Assembly: GCA_024638905.1 (NCBI GenBank)
Contig: JAHEJH010000065.1
Coordinates: 1 to 6,774 of the forward strand
Direction of reading: 5' to 3'
Source of the DNA: Luminiphilus sp.
GTDB lineage: Bacteria > Pseudomonadota > Gammaproteobacteria > Pseudomonadales > Halieaceae
Length of the DNA: 6,774 nucleotides
Shown here piece after piece: positions 1-5,158 of this stretch (position 1 is the first letter of the stretch; each line of letters starts with the position of its first letter). A program made the position numbers and the translations under genes. The notes under the pieces were generated by a model. The model had not been told where the DNA came from and searched no databases. It worked only from the letters and a program-made list of their open reading frames with translations.

Positions 1-1
1 T

Positions 2-853
2 GACCGCTGGATCCAGAGCCGCCTCGAGACAACACTGATTGCCGTCGAGGATGCCTACGACAACTATCGTTTCGACCAGGCATCCCAAGCGCTTTACGAC
101 TTCGTATGGAATGAGTTCTGTGACTGGTACCTTGAGCTGTCCAAGCCAGTTCTATGGGATGACGCCACCGCCACTTCCGAACAATTGGGGGCGCGTCGCA
201 CTTTAATCACGGTACTGGAGAAGTCACTGCGTATGCTCCATCCCTTCATGCCGTTCCTGACAGAGGAAATCTGGCAAACCGTCAGCCCACTGGCGGATCA
301 AGAGGGCGAAAGCATCATGCTGGCGCCTTGGCCCGGAAGGCAGAACGATCGCGTGGATGCAGAATCCGAAGCAGAAATAGAATGGCTCAAAGAGATCATT
401 GTCGGCATCCGCACCATTCGCTCAGAATCCAATATCCCCCCTGCTACCGAGCTCCCTGTGTTTATCGTCAATGCCACTGAGCTCGACCGTGAGCGATTCA
501 GCCGCAATGAGGCGTACCTGGGACGACTGGCCAAGGTCAGCGGTATTACGGTGCTGTCCGGAGAAGAGGCACCGCCCGCAAGCCTGATGGCTTTATGCGG
601 TGACCTGGAGATCAGGGTGCCCATGGCCGGTGTCATCGACATTGAGGCCGAACTCAAGCGCCTCGACAAGGAGATCGAACGCCAGGAGAAAGAAGTGGCG
701 AAGCTCGACGGCAAACTCTCCAATAAGTCGTTTATCGAGCGAGCGCCTGCAGACATTGTCGAAGCAGAAAAGCACAAGAAAACGATGGCGGAAACGGCTC
801 TAGCGACTCTCGGGCGTCAGCGCACGCAAATTGAGGAGTTGCGTTCTGCTTAA
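2..853 (+). CDS. valS: Valine--tRNA ligase, C-terminal part (5' end outside window)
   Basis: The cytoplasmic enzyme charges tRNA-Val with valine. The reading frame is open from base 2 and ends at TAA 851-853, giving 283 codons, roughly the last 30% of a ValS of about 950 residues. The first ~65 residues match the ValS anticodon-binding helical bundle, including the characteristic NEFCDWYLELSKP stretch, followed by HPFMPFLTEEIWQ, a hallmark of the class Ia Val/Ile/Leu enzymes. The last ~65 residues, starting at IDIEAELKRLDKEIERQ, are the charged coiled-coil C-terminal arm that contacts the tRNA elbow. The HIGH and KMSKS catalytic motifs would lie upstream of the window. Nothing looks broken. 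No intrinsic terminator follows, so read-through into the cold-shock gene 51 bp downstream is possible. Confidence 0.97.
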   Translation, partial: DRWIQSRLETTLIAVEDAYDNYRFDQASQALYDFVWNEFCDWYLELSKPVLWDDATATSEQLGARRTLITVLEKSLRMLHPFMPFLTEEIWQTVSPLADQEGESIMLAPWPGRQNDRVDAESEAEIEWLKEIIVGIRTIRSESNIPPATELPVFIVNATELDRERFSRNEAYLGRLAKVSGITVLSGEEAPPASLMALCGDLEIRVPMAGVIDIEAELKRLDKEIERQEKEVAKLDGKLSNKSFIERAPADIVEAEKHKKTMAETALATLGRQRTQIEELRSA

Positions 854-874
854 AGCCCTGATAAGACTACATCC

Positions 875-889
875 AATAATAATTCTAAT
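875..889 (+). promoter_or_regulatory. Possible -10 elements for the cold-shock gene
   Basis: The AT-rich gap after valS contains AATAAT (875-880) and TCTAAT (884-889), each 5/6 matches to TATAAT. No good -35 hexamer is present at 16-18 bp from either, so this is only a weak promoter call. If used, the leader would be very short, unlike the long structured leader of E. coli cspA. The cold-shock gene may instead be read from valS. Confidence 0.25.
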
Positions 890-904
890 GCGGTGGATTC
901 AGTC

Positions 905-1117
905 ATGTCAGAACGACAGACAGGAACCGTTAAGTGGTTCAACAACGCCAAGGGCTTTGGCTTCATCACAATGGCCGACAGGCCAGACGATATCTTTGTT
1001 CACTTCAGAGCGATCGAGGGGGATGGTTATCGTAGCCTGAACGAGGGACAGGAAGTCGAGTTCAGCCTGGTTGAAGGCCCCAAAGGCTTGCAGGCCGAAG
1101 AAGTTACCAAGCGCTAA
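905..1117 (+). CDS. Cold-shock protein, CspA family (single CSD, 70 aa)
   Basis: This is a small single-stranded RNA/DNA-binding OB-fold protein, an RNA chaperone acting in the cytoplasm. The whole protein is one cold-shock domain. It has TGTVKWFN at residues 6-13, RNP1 KGFGFI at 16-21 and RNP2 IFVHF at 30-34, so the nucleic-acid-stacking aromatics W11, F12, F18, F20, F31, H33 and F34 are all present. The length is normal for the family. I chose ATG 905, which gives the standard MSERQTGTVKWF start and has a GGTGG at 892-896 as a modest ribosome-binding site. An in-frame GTG at 893 would add four atypical residues. The RAIEGDGYRSL segment after RNP2 differs from E. coli CspA (SAIQ...) but is a common variant. 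Which paralogue (CspA, C, D or E) cannot be told, and cold inducibility cannot be inferred from sequence. Confidence 0.95.
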   Translation: MSERQTGTVKWFNNAKGFGFITMADRPDDIFVHFRAIEGDGYRSLNEGQEVEFSLVEGPKGLQAEEVTKR

Positions 1118-1146
1118 TACCCTCGGCACGGCACTTTTGCTAAGCT

Positions 1147-1172
1147 CGCGCTCCCATTGAACGCGGAGCGCG
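1147..1172 (+). promoter_or_regulatory. Hairpin sequestering the methyltransferase Shine-Dalgarno
   Basis: CGCGCTCC (1147-1154) and GGAGCGCG (1165-1172) are perfectly complementary over 8 bp around a 10-nt loop, and a flanking U-G pair (1146/1173) could extend the stem. The 3' arm contains GGAG (1165-1168), the ribosome-binding site placed 6 nt before the methyltransferase ATG at 1175. In the mRNA the site would be hidden in a GC-rich stem. There is no T-tract after the stem, so it is not a terminator. The pairing is seen directly; a regulatory role is inference. Confidence 0.5.
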
Positions 1173-1174
1173 GT

Positions 1175-1837
1175 ATGCCGTCGTCTAAAACCAAGAAAAA
1201 AACCAGCAAAGCCAAGCCATCCGCTCCAGATAAAAAGCTCCGTCGCTTCCGCGGCATCGTCATGCCGTACGCCGGGCACAAGAGTATTCGAGCCGTACGG
1301 CGCGCAGGTCATGAGCCGAGCATTCATGGTACCAAGCTGTGGAAATCCAGCTGCCTGATCATCGACTATTTAAAAAAGCATCCTCCGAAGCGCCGCAAGC
1401 GCGCGCTGGATGCTGGCTGCGGCTGGGGCATTACCGGCATCTGGTGCGCCAAAGAATGGGGGTCAAAGGTCGTTTCAATGGATGCCGACCCCGCTGTATT
1501 CCCCTACCTTAATGCCGTAGCGGAACTTAACGGCGTCTCCACCGAAAGCTGGGTGCAGCGTTTCGAAAAGGTCCGCAAAAAAGACCTTGAGAACGTGGAC
1601 ATTCTGTTCGGCGGTGATATTTGTTTCTGGGATGAGCTGGTGGATCCTGTCGCCAAAATGATCGATCGCGCCATTGACGCTGGCGTTGGCACGATCGTGA
1701 TTGGCGATCCCGAGCGACCCACGTTCCATGAAATGGCCGACAAAGTGACTGAAAAACACGGCGGCGAAGTTTTGGGCTGGCGGCTTTCTGGCACGGTAAA
1801 AGCGACCGGCGCGTTACTGGTGATTCACAACGACTGA
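1175..1837 (+). CDS. Class I SAM-dependent methyltransferase, ETFB-lysine-methyltransferase-like
   Basis: This 220-residue protein has a seven-beta-strand Rossmann methyltransferase fold. SAM-binding motif I is LDAGCGWG (residues 78-85), the acidic ribose-binding residue is D103 or D105 in SMDAD, and a motif IV-like GGDICFWDE lies at 146-154. The TKLWKSS stretch (53-59), the GD-aromatic motif and VIGDPERP (175-182) resemble the METTL20/METTL21-type protein-lysine methyltransferases, in which GDPGR-like motifs are typical. The substrate cannot be read from the sequence; a protein lysine is the best guess. The first ~25 residues are lysine- and serine-rich, probably disordered, and could bind nucleic acid. 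ATG 1175 has GGAG at 6 nt; an in-frame TTG at 1157 lies upstream of that site and is less likely. The gene lies 57 bp after csp on the same strand, probably co-transcribed, and its stop abuts that of the convergent TPR gene. Confidence 0.88.
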   Translation: MPSSKTKKKTSKAKPSAPDKKLRRFRGIVMPYAGHKSIRAVRRAGHEPSIHGTKLWKSSCLIIDYLKKHPPKRRKRALDAGCGWGITGIWCAKEWGSKVVSMDADPAVFPYLNAVAELNGVSTESWVQRFEKVRKKDLENVDILFGGDICFWDELVDPVAKMIDRAIDAGVGTIVIGDPERPTFHEMADKVTEKHGGEVLGWRLSGTVKATGALLVIHND

Positions 1838-1848
1838 TCAGTCGATGT
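1827..1848. repeat. Palindrome across the convergent stop codons
   Basis: CGACTGATCAGTCG (1831-1844) is a perfect 14-bp palindrome centred on TGATCA, where the stop of the methyltransferase (TGA 1835-1837) touches the stop of the minus-strand gene (1838-1840). After one symmetrical A/A mismatch on each side, three more pairs (1827-1829 with 1846-1848) extend it to 22 bp. As RNA it would give only a 5-bp stem with a GATC loop in each direction and no U-tract, so it is a poor terminator. It may be a by-product of both proteins ending in Asp-stop (GAC TGA), or a dimer-binding site. Confidence 0.6.
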
Positions 1849-3070
1849 AGGCGAGCTCCAGTTTCAGTTCGGTCTCCACCGGCTCGGAACACGACACAAA
1901 GGCTGGCCGGAACACCATGCTGCGCATCGCACGTCTGACCCGGCTTGGCGGGTCGGTATCCACCCCTGCCGCAGGCAAACTGAAATTCATATGAACGGGC
2001 CTGCCCCTCTCGGTCACTGTCAGGGACACGTCGAGCGGCATAGCCGGCTCTTGAAACGCCCTGTTAAAGGCCAGCCGGGGGTATTCCGGCAGCGGGGCCG
2101 CTCGGGAAAACCTAGACGACGAAAGCACGCAGGCCCTCCGATAAAGCGTCGTCGCCTCATCCCGCTTACGATAAAACCAGTGCCAATCTGCCAGAGCGGA
2201 TAGTGCCTCGTGGCTATCGGGACTGACCTTAAGCAGTCGCTCAAAAACCGTTTCCCCCTTACTGAACAGGCGACGCTGCAGCGCTTCCAGTCTTGGCTCC
2301 CGGTCAAGGGATTGCCACTCCGGGTCGGTAAAGGTCCGCTCGAAACGGGGGTCGTCAACAAATACATCGAGCTTGTGCTCCAGAAGATAGTAAAAACGAC
2401 CCAATCTGAAGCTAAAGGGCTCGCACCAGGCAAGATTTACTGACTCGTCAGCACAAACCGCTTCAGCCATCGACTCGAAGCGAGTGTGCAGTGCCAACAA
2501 TTCGCGGCTCCGGCCCTCCCAGGAAACGCCCATCAGGGCATCGAGTGACACGTCGAAAAACTCCAGAGCCGCGCGCATTTCACCCTCTTCAAAAGGCGGC
2601 AGGCCCGAACCCAGCAACCGAAACTGATAGGCCGCGCGGGCCTCGAACCCTTCACGATCGCCCGTCAGCAGATACAAATCCAGTAGCCCACGCAGGATCG
2701 GCAACTGCTGATCACCGTACAAGCCATTGTTGACCCTGGCATTGTGCAACGCGGCGTCATAGAGGGACGTCGCCAAAGACACTTCACCCGCCTCCATCGC
2801 CAGCTCGGCGACCTGCACGAATTCGGCCGCTAGCGCGGGGTGATAGGGCCCAAGATTTCGCTCTGTCGCCTCAAGTCTGGCCTGAGCCTCATCAACATTC
2901 GCAAGCTCGGAGGCGTCTCGCCCGTCAGCAAAATCCAATACCGTCACAACATCGCGGTACTGCACTGGCAAGCCAAAGGGGATCGGCGTATCGCCGCGGG
3001 CTGGGCAGACATAGAGGCACAGCAGCACGAGCAGCGGTGTCAGGTGAGTTGGCGGCAGTCGTGCGGGCAT
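1838..3070 (-). CDS. Secreted TPR-like protein with TonB-C-like terminal domain
   Basis: The product is 410 residues. Residues 1-26 form a probable signal peptide: an Arg near the start, a hydrophobic core TPLLVLLCLYV, and likely cleavage after PARG. The cysteines do not sit in a lipobox, so a periplasmic protein is more likely than a lipoprotein. Helical TPR-like repeats span about 70-155, with alternating LAELAMEAGE, LYDAALHNAR and LYLLTGDREGFEA segments, and again about 267-318 (LADWHWFYRKRDEATTLYRRA). The last ~65 residues (345-410) resemble the TonB C-terminal fold: VSLTVTERGRPV, then RRAMRSMVFRPAF, then LELAYID. There are no catalytic motifs, so a scaffold or partner-binding role in the envelope is inferred. 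ATG 3070 is chosen because it opens the signal peptide. The frame runs on to 3169, but that stretch is the terminator and hairpin region. No Shine-Dalgarno precedes 3070, which is unusual. The nearest -10-like sequence (TATATT on the minus strand, 3077-3082) would place the transcript start at or next to the ATG, making a leaderless mRNA possible. Confidence 0.85.
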   Translation of the reverse strand: MPARLPPTHLTPLLVLLCLYVCPARGDTPIPFGLPVQYRDVVTVLDFADGRDASELANVDEAQARLEATERNLGPYHPALAAEFVQVAELAMEAGEVSLATSLYDAALHNARVNNGLYGDQQLPILRGLLDLYLLTGDREGFEARAAYQFRLLGSGLPPFEEGEMRAALEFFDVSLDALMGVSWEGRSRELLALHTRFESMAEAVCADESVNLAWCEPFSFRLGRFYYLLEHKLDVFVDDPRFERTFTDPEWQSLDREPRLEALQRRLFSKGETVFERLLKVSPDSHEALSALADWHWFYRKRDEATTLYRRACVLSSSRFSRAAPLPEYPRLAFNRAFQEPAMPLDVSLTVTERGRPVHMNFSLPAAGVDTDPPSRVRRAMRSMVFRPAFVSCSEPVETELKLELAYID

Positions 3071-3086
3071 CGTTGGAATATAGCGC

Positions 3087-3115
3087 AAAAAAAAGCCCGC
3101 CTCGGAGAGGCGGGC
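3087..3115 (-). terminator. Intrinsic terminator on the minus strand
   Basis: Read on the minus strand, GCCCGCCTC (3115-3107) pairs perfectly over 9 bp with GAGGCGGGC (3103-3095) around a 3-nt loop, followed at once by eight T residues (3094-3087). This is a textbook rho-independent terminator. On the plus strand it lacks a following T-tract, so it is one-directional. It ends 16 bp before the start codon of the TPR gene, so it cannot end a protein gene: none lies upstream on this strand in the window. It must terminate a short RNA or attenuate the TPR gene. Confidence 0.88.
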
Positions 3116-3185
3116 AGAGGCTGTATCGGACTCTGGATAACGCCGGGTAAAAGGGAAAACCCGGCGCAACGTGTTCAGAACCTGT
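3087..3185 (-). ncRNA. Candidate small RNA with C-rich loop (or terminated leader)
   Basis: On the minus strand a short predicted transcript of about 100 nt runs from near 3185 to the T-tract at 3094-3087. It contains a 5' single-stranded stretch and then a GC-rich hairpin in which CGCCGGGT (3166-3159) pairs perfectly over 8 bp with ACCCGGCG (3148-3141). The 10-nt pyrimidine loop of this hairpin is UUUCCCUUUU. A linker of about 25 nt with a weak 4-5-bp stem (3131-3135 with 3115-3119) follows, then the 9-bp terminator with eight U residues. A strong stem presenting a C/U-rich loop complementary to Shine-Dalgarno sequences, followed by a U-rich terminator, is a design seen in several trans-acting bacterial sRNAs (for example RsaE and LhrC, with UCCC motifs). 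I do not recognise it as a known family. The alternative is a 5' leader that attenuates the TPR gene. Expression is not shown by the sequence. Confidence 0.55.
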
Positions 3186-3190
3186 TACAT

Positions 3191-3220
3191 AGTATCCATA
3201 CGGGTTAACATGACTACCAA
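3191..3220 (-). promoter_or_regulatory. Candidate sigma70 promoter of the minus-strand small transcript
   Basis: On the minus strand TTGGTA (3220-3215, 4/6 to TTGACA) and GATACT (3196-3191, 4/6 to TATAAT) are 18 bp apart. An A-rich run lies just upstream of the -35 (complement of 3225-3231), possibly acting as an UP element. The start would fall near 3185-3183, which fits the structured RNA that follows. It interleaves with the opposite-facing lysR promoter. Confidence 0.4.
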
Positions 3221-3242
3221 TGTATTTTTTTAATCACATACA
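3192..3242. promoter_or_regulatory. Cluster of GTAT/ATAC half-sites, possible LysR-type operator
   Basis: Four GTAT or ATAC half-sites occur in 51 bp: GTAT 3192, ATAC 3198, GTAT 3222 and ATAC 3238. The last two belong to a perfect inverted repeat, TGTAT (3221-3225) with ATACA (3238-3242) over a 12-bp spacer, covering the -10 and start region of the lysR promoter. LysR-family regulators commonly bind ATAC-like dyads (T-N11-A) in the gap between their gene and a divergent target. The spacing here is not the canonical 7 bp, so the assignment is tentative. Confidence 0.3.
3205..3234 (+). promoter_or_regulatory. Candidate sigma70 promoter of the LysR-type regulator
   Basis: TTAACA (3205-3210, 5/6 to TTGACA) and TTTAAT (3229-3234, 5/6 to TATAAT) are separated by 18 bp. 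The transcript would start near 3241, leaving a leader of about 27 nt that includes the AAGG ribosome-binding site. The -35 hexamer lies within the spacer of the divergent minus-strand promoter, so the two promoters overlap and should compete. Confidence 0.45.
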
Positions 3243-3256
3243 GTCTCCAGCGTTAT

Positions 3257-3260
3257 AAGG
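3257..3260 (+). promoter_or_regulatory. Ribosome-binding site deciding a TTG start
   Basis: AAGG lies 7 nt before TTG 3268. With no in-frame ATG or GTG near the conserved N-terminus, this site supports TTG as the true start of the LysR-type regulator. Confidence 0.6.
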
Positions 3261-3267
3261 TAAAGCC

Positions 3268-4209
3268 TTGAACCTCAACCGTCTTGCAAGAATTGACCTC
3301 AACTTATTGGTCGCACTGCATATTCTGCTTGAAGAATGCAGTGTTTCGCGCGCCGCTGACAGGCTGTCGATTACCCAGCCGGCGATGTCAAAAACGCTGG
3401 GCAGACTGCGGGAAACCTTCGATGACCCGTTGTTTGTGCGCAGTAAGCGCGGCATCCAGCCTACACCCCGAGCGCTCGGGCTCGCGGGGGAGCTCAAAAG
3501 CCTGCTCGGGCAGGTGGATGGGCTGCTGGACGCCGGAGAGTTCACTCCCGCCGCTTTTAAAGGCGAGATCACGCTGGCCATTTCCGAGTATGTCGGTTTC
3601 ACGCTATTGCCCCCACTTTCTGCGCGACTGCAATCCAGCGCGCCCCGGTTGCGGCTTCGCACCATTACACGAGCCGAGCGGCAGCTGGATCAGTTGGCAA
3701 GCGGCGAGCTGGATTTCGCCATACAAATACAGCGGGAGGAATATCCGCCGGAGTATTCAGTTTCGCCATTGGCCGCCTCCCCACTTGCGATTTTCGTTCG
3801 GCAGGACCACCCGCTCGTTGCCCAGACCGTCACCGCCGACCTGATGCGCCAGTATCCGCAGGTGGCACTCTATGTTGCAGACCGCGAAGAGTTGGTTGGA
3901 GGTCAGGTGCTGGCGCGCGGTTTGTTCGAGAGCGACCGGGGCATTCTCGAAACATCGCACCTGTTGACAGCATTTGAAATTCTGAGAGAGACGGACTATC
4001 TCCTTATTTGCCCGGCCTACCTGGCGCGCAACGAGGGCGCAACACGCGATATGGTCGCCCTGACCTTACCCGTTGAAATGACATTCAGCGTGCAGTACTC
4101 GCTTATTGCTCATCGGCGTACCGAGCATTCACCCATTCATCAGTGGCTGTGGCAGGAAATTATCGACACAGTCCAATCCATGCGCTTCCGGACAGTTCAT
4201 CGCGGATAG
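3268..4209 (+). CDS. LysR-family transcriptional regulator
   Basis: This 313-residue protein is of normal LysR-family length. RIDLNLLVALHILLEE opens the N-terminal winged helix-turn-helix. The recognition region spans about residues 25-47 (SRAADRLSITQPAMSKTLGRL), followed by the family signature F-DDPLFVRSKRGIQPTPRA (51-69). The RIDLNLL opening and the DPLFVR-PT-RA signature suggest the NodD/LeuO-like branch. From about residue 98 the protein is the LysR substrate-binding domain of two alpha/beta lobes, where an unidentified small-molecule effector would bind. Translation starts at TTG with AAGG 7 nt upstream, which should keep levels low. The gene diverges from the candidate small RNA and the TPR gene, the usual arrangement for a LysR regulator and its target, so autoregulation and control of the divergent transcript are inferred. 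The last codons (VHRG-stop) fall within the first unit of a 14-bp tandem repeat. Confidence 0.93.
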   Translation: MNLNRLARIDLNLLVALHILLEECSVSRAADRLSITQPAMSKTLGRLRETFDDPLFVRSKRGIQPTPRALGLAGELKSLLGQVDGLLDAGEFTPAAFKGEITLAISEYVGFTLLPPLSARLQSSAPRLRLRTITRAERQLDQLASGELDFAIQIQREEYPPEYSVSPLAASPLAIFVRQDHPLVAQTVTADLMRQYPQVALYVADREELVGGQVLARGLFESDRGILETSHLLTAFEILRETDYLLICPAYLARNEGATRDMVALTLPVEMTFSVQYSLIAHRRTEHSPIHQWLWQEIIDTVQSMRFRTVHRG

Positions 4210-4263
4210 TTCGTCGCGGATAGTTCGTCGCGGATAGCTCATCGCGAGAAGTTCGACGCCGGA
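4194..4263. repeat. 14-bp tandem repeat, five units, across the lysR stop codon
   Basis: Units run 4194-4207, 4208-4221, 4222-4235, 4236-4249 and 4250-4263. Units 2 and 3 are identical (AGTTCGTCGCGGAT), unit 1 differs by one base, and units 4 and 5 are progressively degenerate. The first unit is coding and supplies the end of the regulator. Because 14 is not a multiple of 3, the TAG formed at successive unit joints (4207, 4221, 4235) falls in all three forward frames. It probably arose by slippage and may vary in copy number. The units are too short and lack spacers, so this is not a CRISPR. Confidence 0.9.
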
Positions 4264-4312
4264 CTACCCGCAGGGATAATTAGGCGCCACAGGCCTTTAC
4301 TACTGTCATTTG

Positions 4313-4321
4313 TGCCATACT
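4313..4321 (+). promoter_or_regulatory. Possible extended -10 promoter for tatD-rapA
   Basis: TGCCATACT carries a TG-n extension before CATACT (4316-4321, 4/6 to TATAAT). There is no convincing -35 at 17 bp. The remainder of the 142-bp gap between the regulator and the hydrolase gene holds the tandem repeat and no clear terminator, so co-transcription from lysR is equally possible. Confidence 0.25.
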
Positions 4322-4351
4322 TCGCGCCCCAGCGATGCCCTACCCCCGTTA

Positions 4352-5155
4352 ATGAGTCAGACCAGCCGCCGAGAGATTCCGCAGTTCAACACTCCCATTG
4401 TTGAGACACACTGCCACCTGGATTATCTGGACTCGCAGGCATTGTCCGAGACATTGGATGACGCCTTTCGTGTCGGGATTGAGCGGATCGTTACGATCTC
4501 CGTCTCGGCCGATAACCTGGATCAGGTACGTGACATCGCCAACGGGCACCAGTCCATTTGGTGCACCCAGGGCATTCATCCTCACGAGGCTGAGAGCTGG
4601 AGCCCCGCGCTGGCAAAGCGGGTCGAAACAGGCGCAGCAGACGCGCGCGTCGTGGCCATTGGGGAAATCGGACTCGATTACTACTACGACCACGCTGACC
4701 GAGAGGCACAAATCAAAGCATTCGATGAGCAGCTGGCGCTTGCCGCCGAGCTGTCTCTGCCTGTGGTCATCCATACCCGCGAGGCTGATGACGATACCCG
4801 CGCGATCCTGGCCAATTACAGCAGCGCGCTGCCGCGAAAAGGGGTCATCCACAGCTTCACCAGCTCCCTGTCACTGGCCGAGTACTGTCTTAGCGAGGGG
4901 TTCATGCTGGGCTTCAATGGCATCACGACGTTCCGCAATGCCGACAATGTCAGAGCCGTAGTCGACGCCACCCCAGTGGAGCGCATTGTGCTCGAGACCG
5001 ATGCACCCTATCTAACGCCTGTTCCCTATCGTGGGCGACCCAACGCGCCCTGCTACTTACCCTTCATTGCCGAGACGCTGGCGGAGATCAAATCACTCCC
5101 GACGGAAGCGTTTCTCGAGCACGCCCGCGCCAATAGCTACAGACTGTTTTTCTAA
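4352..5155 (+). CDS. TatD-family metal-dependent hydrolase (YcfH-like)
   Basis: This is a 267-residue TIM-barrel metallohydrolase of the amidohydrolase-related TatD family. Characterised members are Mg-dependent 3'-5' DNA/RNA exonucleases acting in the cytoplasm. All expected metal ligands are visible: H20 and H22 in ETHCHLDY, E105 in GEIGLDYYY, H141 in PVVIHTREA, H167 in GVIHSFTSS and D217 in LETDAPYLTP. The PVPYRGRPN segment (223-231) and the GLDYYY and GITTFRNA stretches place it closer to YcfH than to E. coli TatD or YjjV, but the family is multi-paralogue and I do not assign a symbol. ATG 4352 gives the usual short N-terminus. An in-frame TTG at 4310 would add 14 unconserved residues, and neither start has a clear ribosome-binding site. 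The stop lies 3 bases before rapA, so the two genes are almost certainly one operon. Confidence 0.93.
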   Translation: MSQTSRREIPQFNTPIVETHCHLDYLDSQALSETLDDAFRVGIERIVTISVSADNLDQVRDIANGHQSIWCTQGIHPHEAESWSPALAKRVETGAADARVVAIGEIGLDYYYDHADREAQIKAFDEQLALAAELSLPVVIHTREADDDTRAILANYSSALPRKGVIHSFTSSLSLAEYCLSEGFMLGFNGITTFRNADNVRAVVDATPVERIVLETDAPYLTPVPYRGRPNAPCYLPFIAETLAEIKSLPTEAFLEHARANSYRLFF

Positions 5156-5158
5156 TTC

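Noticed and set aside
298..777. 159-codon minus-strand open frame inside valS
   Set aside because: It lies entirely within conserved ValS sequence on the other strand; its composition is Ser/Arg-rich, as for antisense shadows.
908..1327. 139-codon minus-strand open frame opposite csp and the methyltransferase start
   Set aside because: It overlaps two well-supported genes, has no recognisable motif, and is explained as the complement of csp coding bias.
3005..3012. Lipobox in the TPR protein signal peptide
   Set aside because: The residue before each cysteine (Leu or Val) is not Gly, Ala or Ser, so lipoprotein processing is unlikely.
3071..3169. 33-codon in-frame extension upstream of the TPR gene
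   Set aside because: It consists of the terminator stem, T-tract and flanking hairpin; the signal peptide starts at 3070.
2840..3208. 122-codon plus-strand frame crossing the TPR gene start and the terminator
   Set aside because: It is antisense to the signal-peptide gene, has no family resemblance, and runs through the hairpins.
3185..3211. 8-codon minus-strand mini-frame (MLTRMDTM) as an attenuator leader peptide
   Set aside because: It overlaps the -10 of the candidate promoter so would not be transcribed from it, has no good ribosome-binding site, and no antiterminator pairing for the downstream terminator was found.
3146..3264. Pairing of the candidate sRNA (UUUACC) with GGTAAA at the lysR ribosome-binding site
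   Set aside because: Only 6 nt match and they fall partly in the sRNA stem; too weak to claim.
4194..4263. CRISPR-like array
   Set aside because: Units are 14 bp and directly contiguous without spacers; no cas genes are present.
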